Source: Algibacter sp. (GTDB lineage: Bacteria; Bacteroidota; Bacteroidia; Flavobacteriales; Flavobacteriaceae). Taken from it: a stretch of DNA of 64,000 nucleotides. Positions 44,647 to 52,124 of this stretch are shown piece after piece. Under the pieces are notes generated by a model, which saw only the letters and a program-made list of their open reading frames with translations, was not told the origin of the DNA and made no database searches. The stretch covers positions 1 through 64,000 of the forward strand of contig NZ_JAQWOO010000027.1 in assembly GCF_029245835.1 (NCBI RefSeq). Reading direction: 5' to 3'. Position 1 is the stretch's first letter. Every line of letters starts with the position of its first letter. The translations under genes were made by a program, and so were the position numbers.

Positions 44647-44654
44647 TATCTTTG
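44647..44654 (+). promoter_or_regulatory. Orphan -7 promoter element
   Basis: TATCTTTG followed by CATTAA is a full match to TAnnTTTG, yet no plus-strand gene follows before the repeat at 44718. The -33 box is not clear. It may be left over from a lost gene or drive a non-coding transcript. Confidence 0.35.
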
Positions 44655-44717
44655 CATTAAACGAAGCTCTTCAAAACAAACCAACTTTCGCGTTAGAAAA
44701 TCAAGCCAGCAATCAAG

Positions 44718-44892
44718 TGCGTTAAGGATTGAGGCATTGTTGAAGCTCTTTTTGTGATGTTGTATGCAACACAAAAAAGTGACTGCCGAAAGACTGACCC
44801 TTGTGGTAACGCCCAAAACATTAAAACAAAAAAAACGCCCACTAAAAAGTGAGCGTTTCATGTATCTCATTCAAATTCACTTTCTAATAAAA
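44718..44892. repeat. Long direct repeat, left copy (families D and A composite)
   Basis: About 175 bp that matches 45303-45482 almost base for base, with a few substitutions and a 5-bp length difference. In order it contains the family D hairpin (TTTTTGTG ... CACAAAAAAG), the family A end (CTGACCCTTGTGGTAACGCC), and a terminator with arms AACGCTCACT/AGTGGGCGTT (minus strand) plus a T run. Its right end fuses to the restriction-modification remnant. Confidence 0.8.
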
Positions 44893-44966
44893 TCAACCAA
44901 ATGGTTTATGAGTTGTATGGGTTGAGTGTTGAAGAAATCGCAATAGTTGAAAACGCTCAAGATTAA
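44881..44966 (+). pseudogene. C-terminal remnant of a type IIG/N6-adenine methyltransferase
   Basis: A plus-strand frame ending in TAA at 44964-44966 encodes NQMVYELYGLSVEEIAIVE plus NAQD. This is the stereotyped C-terminal end of Eco57I-like restriction-methylation proteins and PglX-type methyltransferases (xxMVYELYGLTxEEIxIVE). The frame closes upstream within the repeat, so only this tail remains. The rest of the inter-repeat segment, to 45302, holds no gene that I can identify. Confidence 0.6.
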
Positions 44967-45302
44967 CACGAACCTCCAAAAAAATAAAAATAGGCGAGCT
45001 AAATGGCGACTTTAGAGCATCGTTAAAATAAAAAGAAGCCTTATTAAAAATTGTAGCACCCAATTTTTATATACTACATATTTTTAGTTATTTTGTTTTG
45101 TTATTGCAGCATCGGAGAGATAATCTTTTGTGATGAATAACATACCAAAGTGTAGTTCCTGTTGGACTGTATCCCTCAAGGCAATGGCTTTGGTTTTTTT
45201 ATTTCATTTTTACTAAAAATAGTATCTTCAATTTACAATTAGTAAGCCCTCGCTAGCGCACGTATTAATTATGACTAAATTTTAAAATGGAAATGTGATT
45301 TC

Positions 45303-45482
45303 TGCGTTAAGGATTGAGGCATTGTTGAAGCTCTTTTTGTGTTGTTGCACCTATGCAACACAAAAAAGCGACTGCCGAAAGCCTGACCCTTGTGGTAACG
45401 CCTAAAACATTAGAACAAAAAAAAACGCCCACTAAAAAGTGAGCGTTTCATGTATCTCATTCAAATTCACTAACTAATAAAA
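45303..45482. repeat. Long direct repeat, right copy
   Basis: About 180 bp, the partner of 44718-44892. Its right end overlaps the last codons of the DUF4870 gene, so the repeat contains the 3' end and terminator of that gene. The left copy therefore looks like a partial duplication of the DUF4870 3' region with 410 bp of foreign sequence between them. Confidence 0.8.
45422..45456 (-). terminator. Terminator of the DUF4870 gene
   Basis: On the minus strand AACGCTCACT pairs with AGTGGGCGTT (one G-U pair) across a 4-nt loop and is followed by a run of T. It lies 14 bp past the DUF4870 stop. An identical hairpin is in the left repeat copy at about 44832-44862. Confidence 0.75.
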
Positions 45483-45808
45483 TTAAGAGATAAAGGGTAT
45501 GTTGGGGTTTCGCCTCGGCTTGCTCTTATGGCATTTACAATAGGAAATATTATGGATACGACCCCTAAAACTGCAAAACCTAAAAGGCCTAAGCCAAATA
45601 ATAAAATTAGCGGTATGCAGATGATACAATACAGTATTAAACTTAACTGAAAGTTTATAATATTTTTACCGTGTGTATCCATTTGAGACACTTTTTCTTT
45701 TTGTGTGAGCCAGAGTACTAATGGTAATATTAAACTACCAAAACCAGTTACTAATGTGATTAACTGACTTAAATGTGTGATGACTAATAGTTGATTATCT
45801 TGTCGCAT
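45470..45808 (-). CDS. DUF4870 family membrane protein
   Basis: The 112-residue protein has three hydrophobic segments (about 10-33, 50-67 and 70-92). The family signature HLSQLITLVTGFGSLILPLVLWL is followed by a short loop (DTHGKNIINFQLSLI) and an IFPIVNAIRASRGE ending. DUF4870 proteins (Tic20-like fold) are widespread and of unknown function. It is a single gene with its own terminator, whose 3' end has been duplicated at about 44.8 kb. Confidence 0.9.
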   Translation of the reverse strand: MRQDNQLLVITHLSQLITLVTGFGSLILPLVLWLTQKEKVSQMDTHGKNIINFQLSLILYCIICIPLILLFGLGLLGFAVLGVVSIIFPIVNAIRASRGETPTYPLSLNFIS

Positions 45809-45904
45809 GATGATTAATTATTGATTGATACTTATATGACGCATATGTTTTGAAATTGTTACATACCAATATGCTAAATCTATAATTAACCCAGAAATAT
45901 TGTG

Positions 45905-46744
45905 CTATTGATACTGCATAACCAAAAGTGGAATATCAATTTTAAAGGCAAACCTTTCAACGGAATGCGTTGTAAATAAACGCTCTAAAAAAGAATGTTT
46001 TTTATTCATAATGGCTAACATATCTATATTGTTTTCTTGAATATAATTATGAACAATGGTAAACATCTCGTTACTTGGTGTATCTATAAACTCATGATTT
46101 ACATTATTAAAATTAGCATCTAAGAAATCCAAATTATCGAAAGCCTCATAGGCTAAATGATTTTGGTCTGCTAAATGAAGAATTTTTAATGACGCTTCAT
46201 TAAAAGTTATTATTTTATGTAATATTTTGACTTCTTCTGGCTTAAAAATTTTAGAGTTTGTTGTAGCAAAAGCAATCGTATCTATGCTTTTAAATTTGCA
46301 TCGGTCTGGAATGGCTAAAACGGGAGCTTTACAACGTTGCATAACACGAACGGTATTACTGCCAAAAAGCATTTTTTCTAAACCTGATGCACCTTTGGTT
46401 CCCATAATTATCAAATCAATACTATTGTTTTTAGAGACTTGATTTATAGCGTCTATAAAATTATCATAATCTACTATAGAATGAAATGTATGTTTTTTAT
46501 TTTCAAACTCTTCTTCAATTGTTGTGATGATGTTATTGATAGATTTTTTTGCTGCATTTATTAATGTTTTATAAATCGTTGTGGATGAATTAACCACCAT
46601 CATATCATCGGTGATAAATGAAGACGCTTTCTGTACATTTAAGATGTAAAACTGACATTCTTGATCTTTTAAGAATTCTAAAGCATAGTAAATAGCATTT
46701 ATTGAATTTTTAGAAAAGTCTGTTGGTAATAGAATATTTTTCAT
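45905..46744 (-). CDS. Tandem universal stress protein
   Basis: The 279-residue protein starts MKNILLPTDFSKNSINAIYYAL and contains two universal stress domains (about 1-145 and 150-279). The first has the ATP-binding-type signature IIMGTKGASGLEKMLFGSNTVRVM; the second is diverged (NIDMLAIMNKKHSFLERLF). The frame opens at a TTG at 46765, but the ATG at 46744 (MKNILLP) is the usual USP start. Such proteins bind ATP and help survival in stress. It is divergent from the DUF3108 gene. Confidence 0.9.
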   Translation of the reverse strand: MKNILLPTDFSKNSINAIYYALEFLKDQECQFYILNVQKASSFITDDMMVVNSSTTIYKTLINAAKKSINNIITTIEEEFENKKHTFHSIVDYDNFIDAINQVSKNNSIDLIIMGTKGASGLEKMLFGSNTVRVMQRCKAPVLAIPDRCKFKSIDTIAFATTNSKIFKPEEVKILHKIITFNEASLKILHLADQNHLAYEAFDNLDFLDANFNNVNHEFIDTPSNEMFTIVHNYIQENNIDMLAIMNKKHSFLERLFTTHSVERFAFKIDIPLLVMQYQ

Positions 46745-46918
46745 GACCTTATAATTAATAACCAAGTAAACTTATAGCAATCAAGTATTAAATACTATGA
46801 TATAAATCATTTAAATCACAACTATACAATATCACTAATAAATTAGTATAATAATTTTAAGCATTGTATTTTCGGCACAATAAATGATTAATAGTACGTT
46901 ATAACCTAAATTACTTTT

Positions 46919-47674
46919 ATGATACGTATTTCTTTTTTGTTATTATTTTTAATTTCTATATCTCTAAACGCACAAAATAATGCTGTTGGTGCTGGAGAAA
47001 AATTGACTTACACAGCTTCTTATAATATGTCGGGTATTTTAACTGATTTAGCTGAAGTTACTATGGAAACCAGTGCTGTTAAAACATCAAAAGCAACACT
47101 TTTAAGATTAAAATGTAAAGCTACCACGTATAGTAAATGGGATAGTTTTTTTAAAATTAGAGATTTGTATGAAAGTTATGTAAACCCAAATACGCTAAAG
47201 CCTTATTTATACAATAGAGATATTAATGAAGGCGGCTATTACAAGAACGTGAAATACACCTTTAGCCATAAAACTAAAACGGTAAAAACAGTACAAAAGA
47301 AAAAAAGTGGTTGGGAGCAAAAGAAAACGGTATCCATAGGTTCTGATACTAAAGATATTATTTCTACTTTATACACTATAAGAACTTTTGATTTTAATAA
47401 TTTAAGCTCTGGAACAAACAAAATATTTACAATTTTATTTGATAGAGAAGAAGTTAAAGCCAGAGTAACGTATTTAGGAAAAGAGACTATTTCTACAGCT
47501 TTAGGACGCAAAGCATGTTATAAAATTGCATTAGGATCTGCTAGTTCTAATACTGTAAGTGGTACTTTATGGCTTACAGCAGATGAAAATAAAATTCCGG
47601 TATATGGCAAATTTAAAATCCCAGTAGGTACAGGAGAGTTAAAGATAAAATCTGCTTCAGGTTTAAAAAACTAA
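46919..47674 (+). CDS. DUF3108 family exported protein
   Basis: The 251-residue protein has a signal peptide (MIRISFLLLFLISISLNAQ) and a beta-rich DUF3108 domain starting GAGEKLTYTASYNMSGILTDLAEVTM. Further typical parts are LRLKCKATTYSKWDSFFKIRDLYES and a long set of strands to the C terminus (KIPVYGKFKIPVGTGEL). Family members are periplasmic and of unknown function. The next gene starts 13 bp downstream and is probably co-transcribed. Confidence 0.88.
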   Translation: MIRISFLLLFLISISLNAQNNAVGAGEKLTYTASYNMSGILTDLAEVTMETSAVKTSKATLLRLKCKATTYSKWDSFFKIRDLYESYVNPNTLKPYLYNRDINEGGYYKNVKYTFSHKTKTVKTVQKKKSGWEQKKTVSIGSDTKDIISTLYTIRTFDFNNLSSGTNKIFTILFDREEVKARVTYLGKETISTALGRKACYKIALGSASSNTVSGTLWLTADENKIPVYGKFKIPVGTGELKIKSASGLKN

Positions 47675-47687
47675 AACATATTTTAAA

Positions 47688-48050
47688 ATGAAAAAACTCT
47701 TTACCATTCTAGCTTTAATAGCCTCTATTTTAGCTATTATTTTTTCGGTTTTACCGCTTTCAAACTTAGCAATTATTCCGGCTATAGCAGCATTAGTTTT
47801 TGGTGGTATGGCATTCTATCTATCTAAAAAAACTGGAAAAGTTAAAAAAATAATACAATTTATATTTCTATTAACCATAATGGCATTAGCAATTACAACC
47901 TATAAATCAATTTTCACAAAAACTGAAGTAACCAATACGGAAACTATTGAAGCCACAGAAAGTAAATTAGAAGAGCAATCTATTGAAGAACTAGAAAATC
48001 TTGATATTGAAATAGACGATTCTGAATTAGAAGATATTTCGTTTGAATAG
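47688..48050 (+). CDS. Small membrane protein with acidic tail (120 aa)
   Basis: The 120-residue protein has three hydrophobic helices (about 4-22, 27-46 and 55-73) and then a cytoplasmic or periplasmic tail of about 45 residues rich in glutamate and aspartate (ESKLEEQSIEELENLDIEIDD). I do not recognise a family. It starts 13 bp after the DUF3108 stop on the same strand. Confidence 0.7.
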   Translation: MKKLFTILALIASILAIIFSVLPLSNLAIIPAIAALVFGGMAFYLSKKTGKVKKIIQFIFLLTIMALAITTYKSIFTKTEVTNTETIEATESKLEEQSIEELENLDIEIDDSELEDISFE

Positions 48051-48074
48051 TAAGTAATTTCTGCTGTAAATTTG
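48042..48074 (+). promoter_or_regulatory. Promoter candidate for the peptidase gene
   Basis: TTTG at 48042-48045 and TAAATTTG at 48067-48074 are separated by 21 bp, in line with the Bacteroidota consensus TTTG-N19-TAnnTTTG. A second -7 match (TATATTTG) lies at 48075-48082. Confidence 0.4.
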
Positions 48075-48174
48075 TATATTTGTGATTGATTAAAATGAAC
48101 CTAACAGGTTAAAAATTTCAATATCTATCTGGATAATTTGTTAGTTGCATCTAATCAATAATTATTTAATATAC

Positions 48175-49227
48175 ATGAAAACTTTTTGTATTCTCTCTTT
48201 AATTATTTTAGTTGGTACTTGTGCAAAACCAAAATATACAACCAAAATACAGAACTTAAAAGACAGTATAACTTTAGTAGATAGCACTTTACTAAAAAAA
48301 TATGCTCAAACTATAACGGCTAAAGAGCTTAAAACTCATTTATACAAATTCTCTTCTAATGAATTTATGGGAAGACGTGTTGGTGAACCTGGACAAAAAC
48401 TAGCATCAACTTTTTTAGAATCTTATTATATAGATGAAAATATTGAATCGCCCTTTGGAGGTGACAATTACTATCAAACAATACCAAGTAGTTTTTTTGG
48501 TGGAAAATATAAAAATTCTGAAAATGTAATGGCTTACATTGAAGGCTCAGAAAACCCTGAAGATGTTATCATTATTTCTGCGCATTTAGATCATTTAGGC
48601 ATTTCAAAAGAGGGTTTAGTAAATAATGGTGCAGATGATGACGGATCTGGAACGGTAGCGCTTATGGAGATGGCTCAAGCATTTAATCAGGCAAAAATAG
48701 ATGGTTTTGGTCCTAAACGTAGTATTTTATTCCTGCATTTAACTGCTGAAGAAATTGGAAAACAAGGTTCTGCATTTTACACAAAATATCCGGTATTTCC
48801 GTTGGAAAACACCATTACTAATTTAAATATTGACATGATAGGACGTGTTGATGCTATTCATAAATACAATAAAAACTACCTGTATCTAATAGGCTCAGAC
48901 AGATTGAGTAAAGAGCTTCACTATATTTCTGAAAAAATAAACGATACGTATTTCAATATTGATCTAGACTACAGGTTTAATGCAGAAGGAGATAATCACG
49001 ACTATTATTCGAGGTCAGATCATTACAATTTTGCATTGCATAATATTCCAGTTATTTTCTATTTTAACGGCGAGCATAAGGATTATCATAGGGTAACCGA
49101 TACGCCAGATAAAATAGATTACGATTTACTAGAAAAACGAACGCAACTTATTTTTGCTACAACATGGCAAATTGCTAATCAAGAAAACCGATTGGTTATT
49201 GATATAAATAATGAATTGTTAAATTAG
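48175..49227 (+). CDS. M28 family zinc peptidase lipoprotein 1
   Basis: The 350-residue protein begins with a lipoprotein signal (SLIILVGTC, Cys at about 17). The M28 peptidase domain has the zinc ligands in SAHLDHLG, NNGADDDGSGT, TAEEIGKQG, NIDMIGRVD and HYNFALHNIPVIFYFNGEHKDYH. All five ligand positions appear filled. The frame opens at TTG 48145, but the ATG at 48175 puts the signal peptide at the N terminus. Members are aminopeptidases or carboxypeptidases that cleave small peptides, here likely at the cell surface or periplasm. A close paralog follows. Confidence 0.9.
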   Translation: MKTFCILSLIILVGTCAKPKYTTKIQNLKDSITLVDSTLLKKYAQTITAKELKTHLYKFSSNEFMGRRVGEPGQKLASTFLESYYIDENIESPFGGDNYYQTIPSSFFGGKYKNSENVMAYIEGSENPEDVIIISAHLDHLGISKEGLVNNGADDDGSGTVALMEMAQAFNQAKIDGFGPKRSILFLHLTAEEIGKQGSAFYTKYPVFPLENTITNLNIDMIGRVDAIHKYNKNYLYLIGSDRLSKELHYISEKINDTYFNIDLDYRFNAEGDNHDYYSRSDHYNFALHNIPVIFYFNGEHKDYHRVTDTPDKIDYDLLEKRTQLIFATTWQIANQENRLVIDINNELLN

Positions 49228-49292
49228 CCTCAAAACTATCAAACGTATTCATTCATTTTGTAATATAGCATATTAACAAAAAAAACAGATTC

Positions 49293-50312
49293 ATGAAAAA
49301 GATAGCAATACTTATTTTTTTTACATTTTTATTCACATCCTGCAGCTCTTCGCAAACTAAAAATAAAACTGAAAAAGAAATTAATCCTGAAGCTTATGCA
49401 GCATCCATAACATCTGATGAACTTAAAGACATGCTTTACACTTATGCTTCCAACGAATTTGAAGGCAGAAGAACTGGTGAACCTGGTCAAAAAAAAGCTA
49501 TTGAATTTATAAAAACTCATTATCAAACTAACAACATTTCATCACCTATTGCTGAGGGTGATTATTTTCAAGAGATTCCTGCAAGCTACTTTAATAGCAA
49601 CATAAAAGACTCTGAAAATGTTATTGCATATATAAAAGGAAGTGAAAAACCGGATGAAGTAATTATAATATCTGCTCATTTAGACCATATTGGCATAAGC
49701 GATAACGGTGCTATTAATAATGGTGCAGACGATGATGGCTCTGGAACGGTTGCCATATTAGAAATTGCTGAAGCTTTTAAAACTGCTGAAAAAGATGGAA
49801 ACGGCCCCAAACGAACAGTTGTATTTTTACATGTTACAGGAGAAGAAATCGGACTTTTCGGTTCCCGGTATTATGCAGATGAAGACCCTATTTTTCCTCT
49901 AAAAAATACCGTAGCAAATTTAAATATAGATATGATTGGTCGTATTGATCCTAAGCATGAAGCATCTGGTGAAAACTATCTATATCTTATTGGTTCAGAT
50001 AAATTGAGTAAAGAATTGCATGACATTTCAGAAGACATCAATAAAAAATACTTCAATTTAGAATTTGATTATACTTATAATGATGACAATGACCCGAATC
50101 GTTTTTATTACCGTTCAGACCATTATAATTTTGCTAAGAACAACATTCCTGTAATATTCTATTTTAACGGTACACATGCTGATTACCATAAGCCATCAGA
50201 CACGCCAGATAAAATTAATTATGGTTTTTTAGAAACGCGTGCAAAACTTATTTTTCATACCGCTTGGGAGTTGGCTAATAGGGATGAGCGTATATTGGTA
50301 GATAAAAAATAA
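49293..50312 (+). CDS. M28 family zinc peptidase lipoprotein 2
   Basis: The 339-residue paralog of the preceding protein has a lipoprotein signal (FFTFLFTSC, Cys at about 17) and the same ligand motifs: SAHLDHIG, NNGADDDGSGT, TGEEIGLFGSRYY, NIDMIGRID and HYNFAKNNIPVIFYFNGTHADYH. Both are preceded by a shared segment with YASNEFEGRRTGEPGQK. The copies are adjacent and in the same direction, which suggests tandem duplication. It converges with a lipoprotein gene. Confidence 0.9.
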   Translation: MKKIAILIFFTFLFTSCSSSQTKNKTEKEINPEAYAASITSDELKDMLYTYASNEFEGRRTGEPGQKKAIEFIKTHYQTNNISSPIAEGDYFQEIPASYFNSNIKDSENVIAYIKGSEKPDEVIIISAHLDHIGISDNGAINNGADDDGSGTVAILEIAEAFKTAEKDGNGPKRTVVFLHVTGEEIGLFGSRYYADEDPIFPLKNTVANLNIDMIGRIDPKHEASGENYLYLIGSDKLSKELHDISEDINKKYFNLEFDYTYNDDNDPNRFYYRSDHYNFAKNNIPVIFYFNGTHADYHKPSDTPDKINYGFLETRAKLIFHTAWELANRDERILVDKK

Positions 50313-50321
50313 ACAAAAAAA

Positions 50322-50723
50322 CTAATTCGAAATAGTATAGCTTACGGACTCCAATTCAATAGAATTGATAATACCCAAATCGTGAGATTCCTCAGCATCA
50401 AAACTATATGTACAGTCAGCATTAGCATCAATAGAATAACATTGACTTTTATTTGAAGATATGGTTGATGTCATAAAACCATCAGCATTTGTTGTGATTT
50501 TAGAGAACCCCTGTATTGCGCTATCATTAGGGTTACTAAAGGTTATCTCATATGATAATCTTGAAGTGTTATTTCCTGTATCTTTTATATAAGTAAAAAA
50601 TATCACCTCATAAGTAACGTTTTTGATTTGTTGTTCGATTTCTTCCTCTATAGAATCATCTTTAGGACAACTAAACACCAATAAGCAACATGATAATGGT
50701 ATTAAAAATTTAAGATTTTTCAT
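50322..50723 (-). CDS. Small lipoprotein of unknown family (133 aa)
   Basis: The 133-residue protein has a lipoprotein signal with the lipobox-like LVFSC (Cys at about 19) followed by an acidic linker (PKDDSIEEEIEQQ). A beta-rich domain (about 40-133) has two cysteines (QCYSIDANADCTYSF) that could form a disulfide. I see no family signature. It converges with the second peptidase gene and lies downstream of tRNA-His on the minus strand. Confidence 0.7.
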   Translation of the reverse strand: MKNLKFLIPLSCCLLVFSCPKDDSIEEEIEQQIKNVTYEVIFFTYIKDTGNNTSRLSYEITFSNPNDSAIQGFSKITTNADGFMTSTISSNKSQCYSIDANADCTYSFDAEESHDLGIINSIELESVSYTISN

Positions 50724-50762
50724 GATATTGATTTAAAAAAATTAAGAATCACCAAAATAACA

Positions 50763-50796
50763 AAAAAAGCCTTCCAATTTCTTGAAAGGCTTTTGC
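50763..50796 (-). terminator. Terminator after tRNA-His
   Basis: On the minus strand arms AAAAGCCTT and AAGGCTTTT with a short loop are followed by TTTTTTT. It lies just past the tRNA 3' end. Confidence 0.75.
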
Positions 50797-50802
50797 TTTT
50801 TG

Positions 50803-50877
50803 GGTGGAAGACCGGATTCGAACCGGCGACCCTTGGTACCACAAACCAATGCTCTAACCAACTGAGCTACAACCACC
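50803..50877 (-). tRNA. tRNA-His (GTG anticodon)
   Basis: The minus-strand sequence folds into a cloverleaf. The D arm is TAGCTCAGTTGGTTAGAGC, the anticodon stem TTGGT/ACCAA encloses TTGTGGT with anticodon GTG, and the T arm has TTCGAAT. The extra 5' G opposite C73 marks tRNA-His. The CCA end is not encoded (CC then A run). The acceptor stem has two adjacent U-U oppositions at pairs 5-68 and 6-67, which I cannot explain unless they are tolerated in this lineage. Confidence 0.9.
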
Positions 50878-51008
50878 ATGTTTTTTTATTATATAAAACT
50901 TTAAAAAAGTTTTTACAAAAGGCGTGCTCTAACCAAAAGCTTGAACACCACCTATTTTTATCTTAAAACTTAAAAAAGTTTTGCAAAAGGATAAGTCTAA
51001 TTCAACTC
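50878..51008 (-). repeat. Tandem degenerate copies of tRNA-His 5' half and leader
   Basis: Upstream of the tRNA an AT-rich spacer is followed by a decayed copy of the tRNA 5' half (50921-50952, GGTGGTG...TTGGTTAGAGCACG). Then come a second similar spacer and a third, weaker fragment (about 50989-51007, AGTTGAATTAGACTTATCC). The spacers share TTTTG-AAAACTTTTTTAA-GTTTTA. The unit is roughly 70 bp. The rest of the 50724-51136 region contains the tRNA, its terminator and the bshB1 3' spacer; no other gene is seen. Confidence 0.5.
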
Positions 51009-51136
51009 GTAAATTACTACCCTGTAACTTGCATTTTACAATGCGAGTGCAAATGTAATTGATTTCATCCTTTATAACAAAGACTTTTTTAATATTTTCA
51101 ATTGAAATTTGAAATAAATAAACAAAAAAAACATAA

Positions 51137-51853
51137 CTACTTTAAATCAAACAAACTATCAACAGTAACATAACGTTCTACAGTAAAACCTTCCGCATGC
51201 TCCACACCTACTAAGCGTCCTAAATCTTTAGCTCTATAAATAATACTGTCTGTAAAATTTTTGCTAGATATTGGTGTTTCTGGTTCTTTGCTATGGGCAT
51301 CAAAAAACTGTGTTTTATACGCTAAAACAGAGGCCATTTTTTTATCAATAAAACCTGAAATATCGACTGCTAATTCGGGTTCAATATTTTTCCATTGCAT
51401 ATAATGGTAAACTTGCTTTGGTCTCCAAGGTTTCTGTTTACCTCCATCATCTTCAGTTTCAATTTTTAGTAATCCACTTAAAAAACAAGCATCTCTTACT
51501 AATTGACTTCCTTTCCCATGATCAATATGCCTATCTTCAATAGCATTACAAAGTATTATTTCTGGTTGATATTTCCGTATCATTTTAATAACAGCCAATT
51601 GATGTGCTTTATCATTTATAAAAAATCCATCAGAGAACCCCAAGTTAGTCCGCATACTTACGCCTAAAATTTTCGCAGCATTGAAAGCCTCTTCTTCTCT
51701 AGTTTCTGCTGTCCCTCTGGTTCCTAACTCGCCTCGAGTTAAATCTACAATACCTACTTTTTTTCCATTTGCTACTTCTTTTGCAATGGTTCCGCTACAA
51801 CCTAATTCTACATCATCAGGATGCGCTCCAAAGGCTAAAATATCTAATTTCAT
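51137..51853 (-). CDS. bshB1: Bacillithiol biosynthesis deacetylase BshB1
   Basis: The 238-residue LmbE-like enzyme has the zinc motif AHPDDVELGCSGT at residues 10-22 and the third ligand region DRHIDHGKGSQL. Further family segments are DLTRGELGTRGTAETREEEA and NLGFSDGFF. It removes the acetyl group from N-acetylglucosaminyl-malate in bacillithiol synthesis. This fits Flavobacteriaceae, which make bacillithiol. It is divergent from the SLC13 permease and the other bsh genes are not in this window. Confidence 0.95.
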   Translation of the reverse strand: MKLDILAFGAHPDDVELGCSGTIAKEVANGKKVGIVDLTRGELGTRGTAETREEEAFNAAKILGVSMRTNLGFSDGFFINDKAHQLAVIKMIRKYQPEIILCNAIEDRHIDHGKGSQLVRDACFLSGLLKIETEDDGGKQKPWRPKQVYHYMQWKNIEPELAVDISGFIDKKMASVLAYKTQFFDAHSKEPETPISSKNFTDSIIYRAKDLGRLVGVEHAEGFTVERYVTVDSLFDLK

Positions 51854-52124
51854 ATATAATTTTTAATTTTTTTATCCCGATTCACCTCTTTACTAAATCA
51901 AAAAACACATCTAAAATATAGAATATCGTAAAACTCTATATAACGCAAACGTATTCGTTACTATTTTCTTCATTTTTTGAGCTGTAAATTTAGTAATTAT
52001 TTAAAAATAATACTTGAACTCAAAGTATGACATTGGTCATAATTATACAAGAACATCAACTGTAATTTTACTCCATAATAATTATGTACTTTTAAGTGCT
52101 AAAGCTAATAAAGAATTACAAGAT

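Noticed and set aside
44646-44870. Minus-strand frame of 74 codons
   Set aside because: It lies inside the repeat with its terminator hairpin and has no family-like sequence; only an open frame by chance.
44718-45482. CRISPR-like array
   Set aside because: Only two long copies with one spacer and no cas genes; it is a direct repeat pair.
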